Of a stretch of 64,000 bases of DNA, positions 1 to 8,225 are shown piece by piece (positions within the stretch are counted from its first letter, which is position 1; every line of letters begins with the position of its first letter). Under the pieces are notes generated by a model. It was not told where the DNA came from. It saw only the letters and a program-made list of their open reading frames with translations, and did no database searches. The position numbers were made by a program, and so were the translations under genes. The stretch spans positions 802,501-866,500 of the forward strand of contig CP033464.1 in assembly GCA_007833815.1 (NCBI GenBank). The letters run 5' to 3'. Source of the DNA: Brevibacillus laterosporus (GTDB lineage: Bacteria; Bacillota; Bacilli; Brevibacillales; Brevibacillaceae).

Positions 1-63
1 AATTAGCTTGAATCAGCTTACGTCGTGGCTATCGTCAGTAGCATTGTTGTCCCTCCCAACTCA

Positions 64-128
64 CAAAAAAGGCACTCCATTGCCTCTGCCTGGTATGCTA
101 GCAGTAAACAAAAAAGTGCCTTCTTTTT
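64..128 (-). terminator. Terminator after the pseudouridine synthase gene
   Basis: Read on the minus strand, the stem AGGCA / TGCCT (about 70-85) is followed by a run of T. A second, wider pairing (AGTGCC at 115-120 with GGCACT at 71-76) is also possible. It lies just past the stop codon of the gene at 148-837. The rest of 1-147 shows no gene that I can support. Confidence 0.55.
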
Positions 129-147
129 CTACATCAATTGGGTTACT

Positions 148-837
148 TTACGTTAAGTTTTGCAGTAATTGATTTAATTCCTTCGTACTTATCTCACGCC
201 ACTCACCCTTTTTTATCCCCTCCAAATGAATGTTCATAATACGAATACGTTGCAAACGCTGAACACTGTAGCCAAACGCCTGACACATTCGGCGAATTTG
301 TCGATTCAATCCTTGGGTTAAAATGATCCGAAATGATCGTTCGTTAATACGCTTCACTTGGCAAGGTTTAGTCATGGTACCAAGAATATGTACCCCACTA
401 GCCATTCCTTTTAGAAAAGCATCCGTAATCGGTTTGTCGACCGTCACAATATACTCTTTATCATGGTTGTTCTCCGCTCGCAAGATCCTGTTCACTATAT
501 CCCCGTCATTGGTTAACAGGATCAGTCCCTCGGAGTCTTTATCTAATCGGCCAATGGGGAAAATTCGCTCTGGATGATTGACGAAATCAATAATATTTCC
601 TTTTATATGCCGCTCTGTTGTGCAAGTAATGCCGACAGGTTTATGCAAAGCAATATAGACAGACGCCTTCTTCGTCCCTAGAGCTTTCCCGTCGATGTTC
701 ACGTCATCTCCACGATCCGCTTGGCTCCCTAGCTCTGCCACCACTCCATTAATCGTGACTCGCCCGGCTTCAATCAGCTTGTCTGCTTCTCGGCGAGAAC
801 AGTAGCCCGTTTCACTGATAAACTTATTAATTCTCAT
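148..837 (-). CDS. rluF: 23S rRNA pseudouridine synthase, RluF/RsuA type
   Basis: A 229-aa cytoplasmic enzyme that should isomerise one uridine to pseudouridine in ribosomal RNA. Residues 1-50 form the S4 RNA-binding domain (start [19 protein letters not shown]). The catalytic domain carries [18 protein letters not shown] at 96-113, with D99 as the expected catalytic aspartate, and the family C-terminal motif [10 protein letters not shown]. Length is normal for the short RsuA/RluB/RluE/RluF group. The N-terminus resembles RluF (U2604 of 23S rRNA) more than RsuA, but the exact target is inferred. It is a single gene with its own terminator downstream and a gap of about 85 bp to the upstream gene. 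Confidence 0.87.
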   Translation of the reverse strand: MRINKFISETGYCSRREADKLIEAGRVTINGVVAELGSQADRGDDVNIDGKALGTKKASVYIALHKPVGITCTTERHIKGNIIDFVNHPERIFPIGRLDKDSEGLILLTNDGDIVNRILRAENNHDKEYIVTVDKPITDAFLKGMASGVHILGTMTKPCQVKRINERSFRIILTQGLNRQIRRMCQAFGYSVQRLQRIRIMNIHLEGIKKGEWREISTKELNQLLQNLT

Positions 838-923
838 GTATCGTATCCTTCTTCCATAGCAGATATTTCAGCCTAGGAATCTCTGGCTCAAAATGATCTA
901 AGGCATCATTAATTATACATGAT

Positions 924-1694
924 TTATGATCTATCTGGCTCTGTCGTTTTTTCTTTGGATAAAAACCATCCACCTACGGCAATCCCAATTAGCACCACGT
1001 AGAACGTAATTTTCCAAGCTGTCATGGTTGCGAAGCTCTCCGGTAAAAAAGCAACATTCGGATGCGAGAACGTATATACCAGCAATTTAATACCAACCCA
1101 TCCTACAATTAAAAAAGCGGCTATTTCCAATCCAGGTCGCTGTTTTAATAACGCAACAAAATAATTGGCAGCAAATCTCATGATGATCAGCCCCATAAAT
1201 CCTCCTGTAAAGATAACTAGGAATTGCCCTCCATCCATACCTCCAATTTTAGGCAGGTTGGTAGTAGGCAATGAAACAGCAAGCGCCAAAGCAGCCAAAA
1301 TAGAGTCTACTGCAAAGGCAAGATCGGCCAGCTCTACTTTTGCTACAGTACCCCAAAAACTGCCGACTCCCTTTTTTTTATCCGTCTGCCCTTTATCTTT
1401 GGGCTTACAATATTTTTTACGAAAAATGTGATTGATAGAGATAAACAAGAGATAGACAGCACCCAACGCTTGCACTTGCCACACATCAACCAAGAAGGAA
1501 ATGATAAACAACGAGACAAAGCGAAAGACAAATGCCCCTGTTAGTCCATAAAACAAAGCTTTTTTACGCTGTTCCTCAGGTAAATCCTTTACCATAATTG
1601 CTAAAACGAGTGCATTATCTGCGGCTAGAATTCCTTCCAGAGCAATTAGAATCAACAGCACCCATCCATACTCCATTAGTAGCGATACATCCAT
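924..1694 (-). CDS. TerC family integral membrane protein, YkoY-like (manganese-related)
   Basis: A 256-aa polytopic membrane protein with about seven hydrophobic segments. The TerC family signature acidic residues are present in membrane segments: EGILAADNALV (D26) and ELADLAFAVDS (D124, D130). A charged loop (about 93-110, rich in K/D/G) separates the two halves. TerC proteins of the YkoY/YceF/MeeF group are linked to manganese export or metalation of secreted proteins. That role fits very well here because the gene is preceded by a yybP-ykoY riboswitch, which senses Mn2+. It is read as a monocistronic unit. Confidence 0.9.
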   Translation of the reverse strand: MDVSLLMEYGWVLLILIALEGILAADNALVLAIMVKDLPEEQRKKALFYGLTGAFVFRFVSLFIISFLVDVWQVQALGAVYLLFISINHIFRKKYCKPKDKGQTDKKKGVGSFWGTVAKVELADLAFAVDSILAALALAVSLPTTNLPKIGGMDGGQFLVIFTGGFMGLIIMRFAANYFVALLKQRPGLEIAAFLIVGWVGIKLLVYTFSHPNVAFLPESFATMTAWKITFYVVLIGIAVGGWFLSKEKTTEPDRS

Positions 1695-1720
1695 CTAGTT
1701 AACCTCCCTTATTTTTATCT

Positions 1721-1793
1721 AAAAAAGACCTTTACTAAGCTGGACCAACGTCTTCCATAAAAAATAGGCGTTGGCTCAACTTAGTAAAGGTCT
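1721..1793 (-). terminator. Expression-platform terminator of the Mn2+ riboswitch
   Basis: On the minus strand the 3' edge of the aptamer (AAGACCTTTACTAAG, about 1779-1793) can pair with CTTAGTAAAGGTCTT (1725-1739), enclosing an inner GCCAACG / CGTTGG stem and ending in a T run next to the terC ribosome binding site. This long hairpin shares its 5' arm with the aptamer, as expected for a transcriptional switch in which ligand binding prevents termination. Confidence 0.8.
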
Positions 1794-1880
1794 TGCTAAC
1801 AACCTGTATGGTTGCCAATAAAGCCGGAGAAGAACTTTTCCCGTATTGACGACTTTATTGCAAGAGCTACTCCCCTTTAG
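1785..1880 (-). promoter_or_regulatory. yybP-ykoY manganese riboswitch aptamer
   Basis: Read on the minus strand from about 1880: CTAAAGGGGAGTAGC, then a variable arm, then GGCAACC with a pairing GGTTG, and finally GCAAGACC. This is the conserved layout of the yybP-ykoY class (GGGGAGUAG box, three-way junction, closing strand GACCUUUACU). The class binds Mn2+ and typically controls TerC-type and P-type ATPase metal genes. Its position, directly upstream of a TerC gene and overlapping a terminator, supports the call independently. Confidence 0.88.
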
Positions 1881-2029
1881 AATGTAAGCAAGCGGATAAT
1901 GGATTTTTCTACATAAAATTTACGTAATACTATTTACGTGGTTGACCAAGGAAAGTTTCATAGCCTGTTGATATTATGTGCTAAGATGATTCAGCTCAAT
2001 CAAAATAGGTTTGAACCCACCCATAGAGA

Positions 2030-2076
2030 AAAAAGGAACCATATCTGTACGCAAAAGTGTACAGTATGATTCCTTC
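2030..2076 (-). terminator. Terminator of the Bcr/CflA transporter gene
   Basis: Minus-strand hairpin AAGGAATCATA...CTGTAC closing on GTACAG...TATGGTTCC, followed by TTTTTT. It sits about 25 bp beyond the stop codon of the gene at 2102-3328. Between here and the riboswitch (1881-2029) I see no gene. Confidence 0.75.
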
Positions 2077-2101
2077 TTGCTTTTCAATGATTCCATTTGT
2101 G

Positions 2102-3328
2102 TTAGTTCGCTTGTTTGCCTCGATGCACCATGAAATAATAGCACAAAAGTGCACCCACATCTGCTGCTGCTATTACTACACCCATTGGTACAGCCGTTCC
2201 ATCTCCACCTATACCTACTAGTGGAGCAAGAAGCGCACCGAAGATTAAAGACAAAACACCTAACAAAGCTGAGGCACTTCCTGCTGCTTTCCCTTGACTT
2301 TGCATCGCTAGAGAAAACCCTGCTGTACTGACAATCCCTACACAAGATACGATTACAAATAAAGGAAGCAAGATAGCAAATAATCCGCCACCCAGCAAGG
2401 TAACAATCAGTAAACTAACGCCACCGATTGTTGCTAAAATTAAACCACTGATCATCAGCTTACTCTCACTTATTTTACCAGCTAATCTCCCGGTAACTTG
2501 ACTAGCAAGTATGATTCCCACACCATTGATAGCAAAAAACACACTAAACATTTGTGCTGATACACCGAACATATTTTGCAAAACAAACGGAGAGCCGGAT
2601 ATATAAGCAAACATGGCAGCTATTACTAGCCCTTGTGATAGAGCGTAGCCCATGAACATTTTATCTGCTAATAGGCCTTTAAATGTAATCAAAGTACTTT
2701 TTAGTCCGCCCTTGGATCGGCGCTCGACAGGTAATGACTCAGGTAATCCAAACAGAACAACCAGTAGCATGATAATACCTATAGCTCCTAATACTACAAA
2801 TACGCCTTCCCACGGGGTAAAGCGTAAGAGCTGACTTCCAAAAATCGGAGCAGCAATAGGAGCAACTCCATTAACTAGCATTAAAAGAGCAAAAAATTTA
2901 GTTAATTCTGGTCCTACATAAATATCCCTTACCATCGCGCGTGAAATAACGATTCCAGCTGAACCAGCCGCGCCTTGAATAAAACGGAGAGCCACTAAAG
3001 CCCATATAGAAGTAGAAAATACACACAGCAGAGAAGCGATTGCATAAATCACTAGCCCTATCATTAGCGGTTTACGACGTCCCTGAATGTCACTTAATGG
3101 TCCTGCAAACAACTGACCTAACGACAAACCTAACAGACAAGCAGTCAAACTAAGCTGCACAGATGAAGCAGTCGTTTGAAAATCCTTAGTCATTGCAGGC
3201 AAAGCAGGCAGATACATATCGAGCGATAGCGGTCCAAATGCAGACAAAGCACCTAACACAACCGCTAACCATAAGCGATTTGATTTTGCAGCAGCTACTG
3301 GAGCTGCTTGCTGTAAAGAAGAATTCAT
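2102..3328 (-). CDS. Bcr/CflA family MFS multidrug exporter
   Basis: A 408-aa, 12-segment major facilitator of the DHA1 Bcr/CflA subfamily, a proton-driven drug exporter. The N-terminus SALSAFGPLSLDMYLPALP-like segment (about 27-44) and the loop 2-3 motif GPLSDIQGRRKP (76-87) are diagnostic for Bcr/CflA; RFIQGAAGSAG is the following conserved helix. Substrate cannot be read from sequence (family examples: bicyclomycin, chloramphenicol, sulfonamides). The gene has its own strong promoter with overlapping palindromes upstream, suggesting a local repressor, though no repressor gene is adjacent. Start chosen at the ATG following a GAAAGGAAAG ribosome binding site. Confidence 0.88.
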   Translation of the reverse strand: MNSSLQQAAPVAAAKSNRLWLAVVLGALSAFGPLSLDMYLPALPAMTKDFQTTASSVQLSLTACLLGLSLGQLFAGPLSDIQGRRKPLMIGLVIYAIASLLCVFSTSIWALVALRFIQGAAGSAGIVISRAMVRDIYVGPELTKFFALLMLVNGVAPIAAPIFGSQLLRFTPWEGVFVVLGAIGIIMLLVVLFGLPESLPVERRSKGGLKSTLITFKGLLADKMFMGYALSQGLVIAAMFAYISGSPFVLQNMFGVSAQMFSVFFAINGVGIILASQVTGRLAGKISESKLMISGLILATIGGVSLLIVTLLGGGLFAILLPLFVIVSCVGIVSTAGFSLAMQSQGKAAGSASALLGVLSLIFGALLAPLVGIGGDGTAVPMGVVIAAADVGALLCYYFMVHRGKQAN

Positions 3329-3366
3329 AAGATGTTACTTTCCTTTCTTAAAACGAGTAGGTAAGA

Positions 3367-3410
3367 TTACAATTGTAACGATTATAGTTACACCCCAAAA
3401 CATCTGTCAA
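3367..3410 (-). promoter_or_regulatory. Promoter with overlapping palindromic operators for the Bcr/CflA gene
   Basis: On the minus strand TTGACA (3410-3405) and TATAAT (3386-3381) are both perfect consensus boxes, 18 bp apart. GTAAC and GTTAC (3375-3379 and 3387-3391) form an inverted repeat centred on the -10 box, and the self-complementary TTACAATTGTAA (3367-3378) follows directly. This layout is typical for a site where a MarR/TetR-type repressor blocks RNA polymerase. The -35 box lies only 5 bp from the stop codon of the gene at 3415-4692. Confidence 0.7.
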
Positions 3411-3414
3411 GCTT

Positions 3415-4692
3415 TTAACTGGAAAGTCCCGGATTAGATTCTGTCTCCTTTTCCAGAGGGAACTGCTCACCCGAAGCCTGTAACAAAAGACGTAAAGAAC
3501 ACATAATTCCCACAGCACTCAGCATCAACAATCCAATAAGGACAATATGTCCGAATACCGCTCCTGTTTTATCAGTAATAACGGTAAATACTCCGATTAA
3601 AATCAGACGCATAAGCATTCCAACTGAGCTGAAAAAACTCATGACTCGACCCATTAGCTCTTTAGGAATGAGCTTCATATAGAGTGATTGTCTAATTAAT
3701 CGGGTGGAGGCATTGGCCCAGCCAACGATAATATACATGGCAACATAGATCCATCCTACGGAGAAGATGATCATCCCCGCTAAACCAAGAGAAAATATCA
3801 GAATGTTGCCAATCATAGAGGTGTACTCACCCAGTCTTTTCATCACATGATAGATATAAATACCTGCTACTATGGCTCCAATGGCATAAGCCACTTCCCC
3901 TAACGAATAAATAAGAACATCTTCCTTTAATGTCTGTGCTACAAAGACAGGTCCAAGAAAGTTAGTTGCCATCACTGCTACAAACGGCATCATCACGGCA
4001 ATCCCGAACAAGAAAAAGCCACGCTTTTCTCGAACAAAGTCCCAGCTTTGCATAAATTGTTCCACCCAGGAGTTATTTATATTCTGCTTTACTTCCTTCT
4101 CCAACGTAAAGGTATAAGAAATACTGTGCACCATCAAAAAGGCAAATAGATAGGTTAATGCATTAAAAAATAGCACATATTGCAAACCTATGTGACTCAG
4201 AAGAAATCCTGCTACACCACCCGCCAACACGGCAGACGTCTGACTCTCAATTTCAAGTAAACTATTGATATCGTTATAGTTCTTGGATTCAAACTGCTCC
4301 TGTACCAAAGCTGTTAGAGCAGGATAATGTACTTGAAAAATAAGCGTGGTCACCATGTAAATAACGATAAGAGAACTGTTCGCGTATTCGCCGAAATAGC
4401 CCCAAATTGCTAGTAAAAATAATACCAAAAAGCCTAATAAATTTTCCGCAAGCAATATTTTTTTACGTGAGAACCGATCAATTAAAGTACCCAGATACGG
4501 CCCTAACATGAGCATGATTAAGCCCGAAAAAAACATAGTAGAGCCTAGTAAGGTAGCGGTTCCAGTTGTCTGTACCATATACCAAGCAATCCCGATCATG
4601 GTCATGCCTTGCCCAAAGCCAGAGAATAAGTTTCCGAAGAACAGCATACGGAAATTCCGATTCGCAAACACCTCGCCCATCGCAACACCCAC
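3415..4692 (-). CDS. MFS exporter of the DHA3 (MefA-like) type
   Basis: A 425-aa major facilitator with about 12 membrane segments. The loop GPYLGTLIDRFSRKK (64-78) and the first-helix pattern NRNFRMLFFGNLFSGFG are typical of the DHA3 drug-efflux subfamily (MefA / MFS_3), which exports macrolides and similar compounds by proton antiport. The true substrate is unknown. The start used is a GTG at 4692 with AAAAGGT just upstream; an ATG four codons later (4680) is the alternative. The gene runs in the same direction as the next transporter, but that one has its own promoter, so they are probably separate units. Confidence 0.82.
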   Translation of the reverse strand: MGVAMGEVFANRNFRMLFFGNLFSGFGQGMTMIGIAWYMVQTTGTATLLGSTMFFSGLIMLMLGPYLGTLIDRFSRKKILLAENLLGFLVLFLLAIWGYFGEYANSSLIVIYMVTTLIFQVHYPALTALVQEQFESKNYNDINSLLEIESQTSAVLAGGVAGFLLSHIGLQYVLFFNALTYLFAFLMVHSISYTFTLEKEVKQNINNSWVEQFMQSWDFVREKRGFFLFGIAVMMPFVAVMATNFLGPVFVAQTLKEDVLIYSLGEVAYAIGAIVAGIYIYHVMKRLGEYTSMIGNILIFSLGLAGMIIFSVGWIYVAMYIIVGWANASTRLIRQSLYMKLIPKELMGRVMSFFSSVGMLMRLILIGVFTVITDKTGAVFGHIVLIGLLMLSAVGIMCSLRLLLQASGEQFPLEKETESNPGLSS

Positions 4693-4793
4693 CCATACCT
4701 TTTAGTACTTCCTATCCTACTTTATATTGTATACTTTGTAAATAATTATGTTTATTATATTATGAACTTTTGTTTCCCACCCGTCCAGCATAT

Positions 4794-4829
4794 AAAAGGC
4801 TGTTCAGCAATAATACTGAACAGCCTTTT
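4794..4829. terminator. Bidirectional terminator between helicase and MFS genes
   Basis: Perfect 14-bp inverted repeat (AAAAGGCTGTTCAG at 4794-4807 and its complement at 4816-4829) with an 8-nt loop; the arms give T runs in both directions. It sits 11 bp past the helicase stop codon. Confidence 0.85.
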
Positions 4830-4839
4830 ACTTCCTATG

Positions 4840-6363
4840 TTATCTGGTTCTCGTTCTTTTTTGAGCCGATGAGGATCTGCTCGTACCAGACGGTCGGTTT
4901 GGTTTTGCTCCTGATTTCGTTGTAGGCTTCGTTCCCGGTCTTGCTCCCGGTTTAACTCCCGACTTTGTTTCTTGACGTGAACCAGGTCTTGATCCGGGTT
5001 TTGTTGTAGGTTTTGCCCCTTGCTTTACTCCAGATTTTTGTCCCGGTCTCGTTTGCCCAGTTTTTGCGTTGCCTGATCTTGTTGCTGATCTCGGTTCCGA
5101 TCTAGATCCAGCTCTTGATCCTGTTGACTTCTGGCGATTGCCGTCACGCCCTTTTGACTGGCGCCCATTATGTGATCGTCCAGTCTGTCTTTCCTTGTTG
5201 TATCCCACTTCTTCCTCATGATCAATCTCATGAGAATGAGAACCACTATATGTCTCTTTTTTCAACGACTGCCCAATACCCTTTTCGATCATATCTAAGA
5301 ACATACGGTCTTTAGGAGAAACGAACGTGATCGCTACCCCTGTGCCACCAGCTCGACCTGTTCTACCGATACGGTGTATATAGCTCTCTACATCATGAGG
5401 AATGTCATAGTTAAACACATGCGTGACCCCTTCAACATCTAAGCCCCGTGCTGCGACATCCGTTGCCACCAAAAATTGCAGGCTGGCTTCCCGAAAACGC
5501 TTCATTACTTGTTCGCGTTTGGACTGTGATAAATCGCCATGAAGCTCGTCTGTTGCATATCCGAATCCTCGCAAGGCTTCGTTTAAAGTAGTAGCTCTCC
5601 GTTTCGTCCGACAGAAGATAACAGCCAAGAAAGGTCGGCATTCATCAATGACCTCACGCAAGGCGGCTTGTTTAGCCCGATCGGTCGTCTCAATTACTCG
5701 TTGCTCGATGTTGGTTACCGTGACCTTTTCACTCTTTACCTGAATAGTGACAGGCTGGCGCATGAAGCCTTTTGCTAGACTTTGGATTTGTTTTGGCATG
5801 GTCGCCGAGAATAGTAGCGTCTGTCTCGTCGGTGACGTTGCCCGGATAATTTCCTCTACTTCAGGTAAGAAGCCAAGGTGCAACATCTGATCAGCTTCAT
5901 CAAGAACGAGCTGAGATACTTGGGAAAGCTGAATTGTGCCTCGTCGCATATGATCAAGCAATCGACCTGGAGTGGCAATAACGATTTGTCTACTACCTTT
6001 TAGCTTCTTCAGTTGTCGCTCAACATCTTGACCGCCATAGATCGCTAGCACCTGTACGCCAGGTTGTGTGAAAATGAGCTTGTTCACCTCGGCAGTAATT
6101 TGTAGCGCTAATTCCCGTGTCGGCGTAACAATTAAGGCTTGTACATCTGGGTTTTCCGGGTCAACCATCTGCAAAATAGGCAGAATAAATGCCAACGTTT
6201 TACCCGTACCTGTTTGTGCTTGTGCGATGACATCTACACCCGTCAAAACCACAGGAATTCCTTTCTCCTGAATAGTTGTGGGTGTGTGTAATCCGTTCTG
6301 TTGTAGTGCTTTTTCTAATGAAGCCTGAATTCCTAATGTATGAAACTTTGGCAAAACCGCCAC
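4840..6363 (-). CDS. DEAD-box ATP-dependent RNA helicase with basic repetitive tail
   Basis: A 507-aa helicase of the CshA/RhlE type that unwinds RNA using ATP. Visible motifs: Q-motif region 1-33, Walker A AQTGTGKT (49-56), PTREL, TPGR, DEAD (155-158), SAT (186-188), and in the second RecA lobe the ARGLD and [10 protein letters not shown] motifs. Residues from about 375 to the end form a low-complexity tail rich in K, R, S, T, G and P. The last 60 residues contain a visible near-duplication of the pattern KSGVK.GA.P followed by GTKPTTK-like units. Such tails bind RNA non-specifically and anchor the helicase to ribosomes or degradosomes. Which B. subtilis paralogue it matches is not decided here. 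Confidence 0.9.
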   Translation of the reverse strand: MAVLPKFHTLGIQASLEKALQQNGLHTPTTIQEKGIPVVLTGVDVIAQAQTGTGKTLAFILPILQMVDPENPDVQALIVTPTRELALQITAEVNKLIFTQPGVQVLAIYGGQDVERQLKKLKGSRQIVIATPGRLLDHMRRGTIQLSQVSQLVLDEADQMLHLGFLPEVEEIIRATSPTRQTLLFSATMPKQIQSLAKGFMRQPVTIQVKSEKVTVTNIEQRVIETTDRAKQAALREVIDECRPFLAVIFCRTKRRATTLNEALRGFGYATDELHGDLSQSKREQVMKRFREASLQFLVATDVAARGLDVEGVTHVFNYDIPHDVESYIHRIGRTGRAGGTGVAITFVSPKDRMFLDMIEKGIGQSLKKETYSGSHSHEIDHEEEVGYNKERQTGRSHNGRQSKGRDGNRQKSTGSRAGSRSEPRSATRSGNAKTGQTRPGQKSGVKQGAKPTTKPGSRPGSRQETKSGVKPGARPGTKPTTKSGAKPNRPSGTSRSSSAQKRTRTR

Positions 6364-6394
6364 CTCTTCCTGTTACCAATAACAAAACTTTTGC

Positions 6395-7009
6395 CTATCT
6401 TTTTTTGCACACAGCAATTCCAATAAAATAGCGAACCCCGTCACGTGGTTTTTCAAACGTTAATCCACGCTGATAATAAATCTCCACTTCGGAAAAGCGA
6501 ACAAATAACTGTTCAAATTCCTCAGGAGTAAGCTGGTGAACATGAAAGGGTTCACTGGTTGGCATTCCTCTTCCTCTCCCAAACGGACTAGAAAGAACCA
6601 ACGTACCTCCAGGCTTTAGCATATTATATATATTTTCCATAAACATCTGATCATCTGCCACATGTTCAATTGTCTCAAAGCTCAGAATCGTATCAAACAG
6701 ACCCAATTTTTCTGGAAGTGCCTGATCGCATGCATCATGTTGTAAGTATGTAACCTTTTGATGATTGTACTCACGATTTGCATAAGACAAGGTCTCCTTA
6801 TCCGAATCTACACCGATCATCTCCGTTACTTCCCGCTTTCGCTCCTTCACAACCATGTGACACCCATAACCGGTACCACAGGCAATATCCAGTACTCTAC
6901 CATGACAATACGGAGTAGAAAAATAATACCTTGCCAAATGCTCCAACAGCATTCCATTCATCGGCTTGAGTAATTTTGGAATAATACGTTCTCCTGTCCA
7001 TTCTAGCAA
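6395..7009 (-). CDS. Class I SAM-dependent methyltransferase
   Basis: Rossmann-fold methyltransferase with the motif I signature VLDIACGTGYG, the acidic end of strand 2 (IGVDSD), FDTILSFETIEHV (motif IV) and the LKPGGTLVLSSP strand. Substrate unknown. An open frame extends upstream to 7069, but a near-perfect -10 box TATAAT (7054-7049) lies inside that extension and a terminator sits right before it. I therefore prefer a TTG start at 7009, preceded by AGAAGGTGAT and starting MLEWTGERIIP, giving about 204 aa; the ERIIP motif near the N-terminus is common in this family. No ATG is available near either position, so the start remains uncertain. Confidence 0.78.
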   Translation of the reverse strand: MLEWTGERIIPKLLKPMNGMLLEHLARYYFSTPYCHGRVLDIACGTGYGCHMVVKERKREVTEMIGVDSDKETLSYANREYNHQKVTYLQHDACDQALPEKLGLFDTILSFETIEHVADDQMFMENIYNMLKPGGTLVLSSPFGRGRGMPTSEPFHVHQLTPEEFEQLFVRFSEVEIYYQRGLTFEKPRDGVRYFIGIAVCKKR

Positions 7010-7048
7010 AACACGATCACCTTCTATATCCGATTCTTGTATCTTCTT

Positions 7049-7112
7049 ATTATACAGATGCCATGACAATAAAAAAAACTGTCGCCCGGATTATTATCAT
7101 CGCGAACGACAG
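7049..7112 (-). promoter_or_regulatory. Terminator then promoter between GNAT remnant and methyltransferase
   Basis: On the minus strand CTGTCG / CGACAG (about 7111-7080) closes a hairpin followed by eight T (7078-7071), a terminator for whatever is read from above 7112. A consensus TATAAT at 7054-7049 follows; the -35 region is only T-rich. It would start a transcript near 7042. Confidence 0.45.
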
Positions 7113-7159
7113 GTATGATTGTTAATGAAAAGATATCTAATAAAATGGTTTATTTAAGT

Positions 7160-7423
7160 TCACTGATAAACCATGCAATACTGCTCTAGCTTACTTTCAG
7201 GCAAGGGAATTACTTCAATTGTGGTGAATTGGTAACGCTCATATAAAGCAATATTACCAGGATTTTGTGTTTCCAATGTACATACGATGCTTCGCTGATA
7301 AGTTCCACCCCATATGAATAGTTTGTAAGCTGTCAAATTTTTCATTAGCTTATCCTTCAATGGTACAGCTTGAGCTAAAATGTCGTCAAATGGACGTAAG
7401 GAGAGTACGCTAAGGCGTTGTTT
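7160..7423 (-). pseudogene. GNAT acetyltransferase remnant (C-terminal part)
   Basis: The open part reads about 88 codons and contains CTLETQNPGNIALYERYQFTTIE, the well-known C-terminal block of GNAT N-acetyltransferases (acetyl-CoA-binding A-motif end and the final strand). The same frame continues upstream past the only ATG (7360) with family-like residues (LRPFDDILAQAVP) until an in-frame TAG at 7426-7424. The N-terminal half of a GNAT fold is absent. I read it as a decayed gene; a translated 66-aa product is possible but would not be a full acetyltransferase. Confidence 0.65.
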
Positions 7424-7629
7424 CTATTCTTCCGGGAAAGCATAAAAGGAAATGTTACAAAAATTTTTTCAATTTGATTTTTGGAAGTGAATCAACGAAA
7501 TGCCCCATTTCCCAAAAGTAACCAAAAAATCATTTGTACTTTTTTTCACATAACAAAATTGACAAAAATGACATGAAATTGATAAAATTCGTGGCGAATT
7601 TGTGATATTTTTAACATCTAATGTGTAAT

Positions 7630-7715
7630 AGCGCCATCTCTACCACAATCAGGTGCTTGCCATTTAGATAAGAAAGCATAAAATGAAGATGGGCAGTAAG
7701 CGCTTTTACTTTTTC
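7630..7715 (+). other. Possible structured RNA element with T-rich end
   Basis: AGCGC (7630-7634) and CATCT (7635-7639) can pair with GCGCT (7700-7704) and AGATG (7687-7691), enclosing inner pairs TGCTT/AAGCA and CATTT/AAATG. The outer stem is followed by TTTTACTTTTT. This could be an attenuator or simply a terminator-like fold about 500 bp before qoxA. It matches no riboswitch class that I know. Confidence 0.3.
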
Positions 7716-7966
7716 GAGGTAGATGGGAACATATCAAAATTATTTTTGTATGCTCATACAGGGGTTATCTAACATATGCCAACATTGTTAGAAGCTCCAA
7801 GTTAGGTATTTTGCTCAAATGTATTCACGAAAAAACCGTATTGAATTAACTTAAAAATGATTCTATACTGTTATTTTTAACATTTGCGCAATATTCCAAT
7901 ATAGTTTATTGCATGAGGCTTTCTTGTTTTCAATCACCACTGATTTCACACCCTAGGAGGTCAACC

Positions 7967-8074
7967 ATGATTCATTTCATACCGAAAAAACCACAACTTA
8001 TTCTACATGGAGTATCCCTCACTTGTAGTAATCCTCCCTTACGTTTAAGGCGTTCAGCTCAACATTCCGTATAA
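7967..8074 (+). CDS. Small ORF of 35 codons in the qox leader
   Basis: The ATG at 7967 is preceded by the perfect AGGAGG (7955-7960) at 6 nt spacing. The predicted peptide starts MIHFIPKKPQLILHGVSL, is basic (several K, R and H), has one cysteine and no membrane segment. It ends 150 bp before qoxA. No family is recognised. The ribosome binding site is the only strong evidence; it could encode a leader peptide or a microprotein, or be non-coding. Confidence 0.4.
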   Translation: MIHFIPKKPQLILHGVSLTCSNPPLRLRRSAQHSV

Positions 8075-8225
8075 ATGAAGTCTATCGATACTACTAGAAA
8101 ACATATTTTTACGAGTTTTCATAGTGAAAGTAATCACATAGAACATTGGTAAACGACTTTTACCTAGGGCAGAAATCCTCCCGTCTTCCTTCGACTAATA
8201 CACATCTCAGAGAAAGGGGTCACTT

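Larger units (their letters stand above)
7440..8225 (+). other. Long leader / intergenic region upstream of qoxABCD
   Basis: About 790 bp without a long ORF. It contains a 7-bp inverted repeat AAATTCG / CGAATTT with a 3-nt spacer (7585-7601), a larger pairing region at 7630-7715, and a 35-codon ORF with an excellent ribosome binding site (7967-8074), each described separately. No qox promoter could be placed with confidence; the region is AT-rich enough to give many weak -10 matches. Confidence 0.5.

Noticed and set aside
1974-2345. 123-codon cysteine- and serine-rich minus-strand ORF
   Set aside because: It overlaps the C-terminal coding part of the Bcr/CflA transporter and its terminator in another frame; a shadow.
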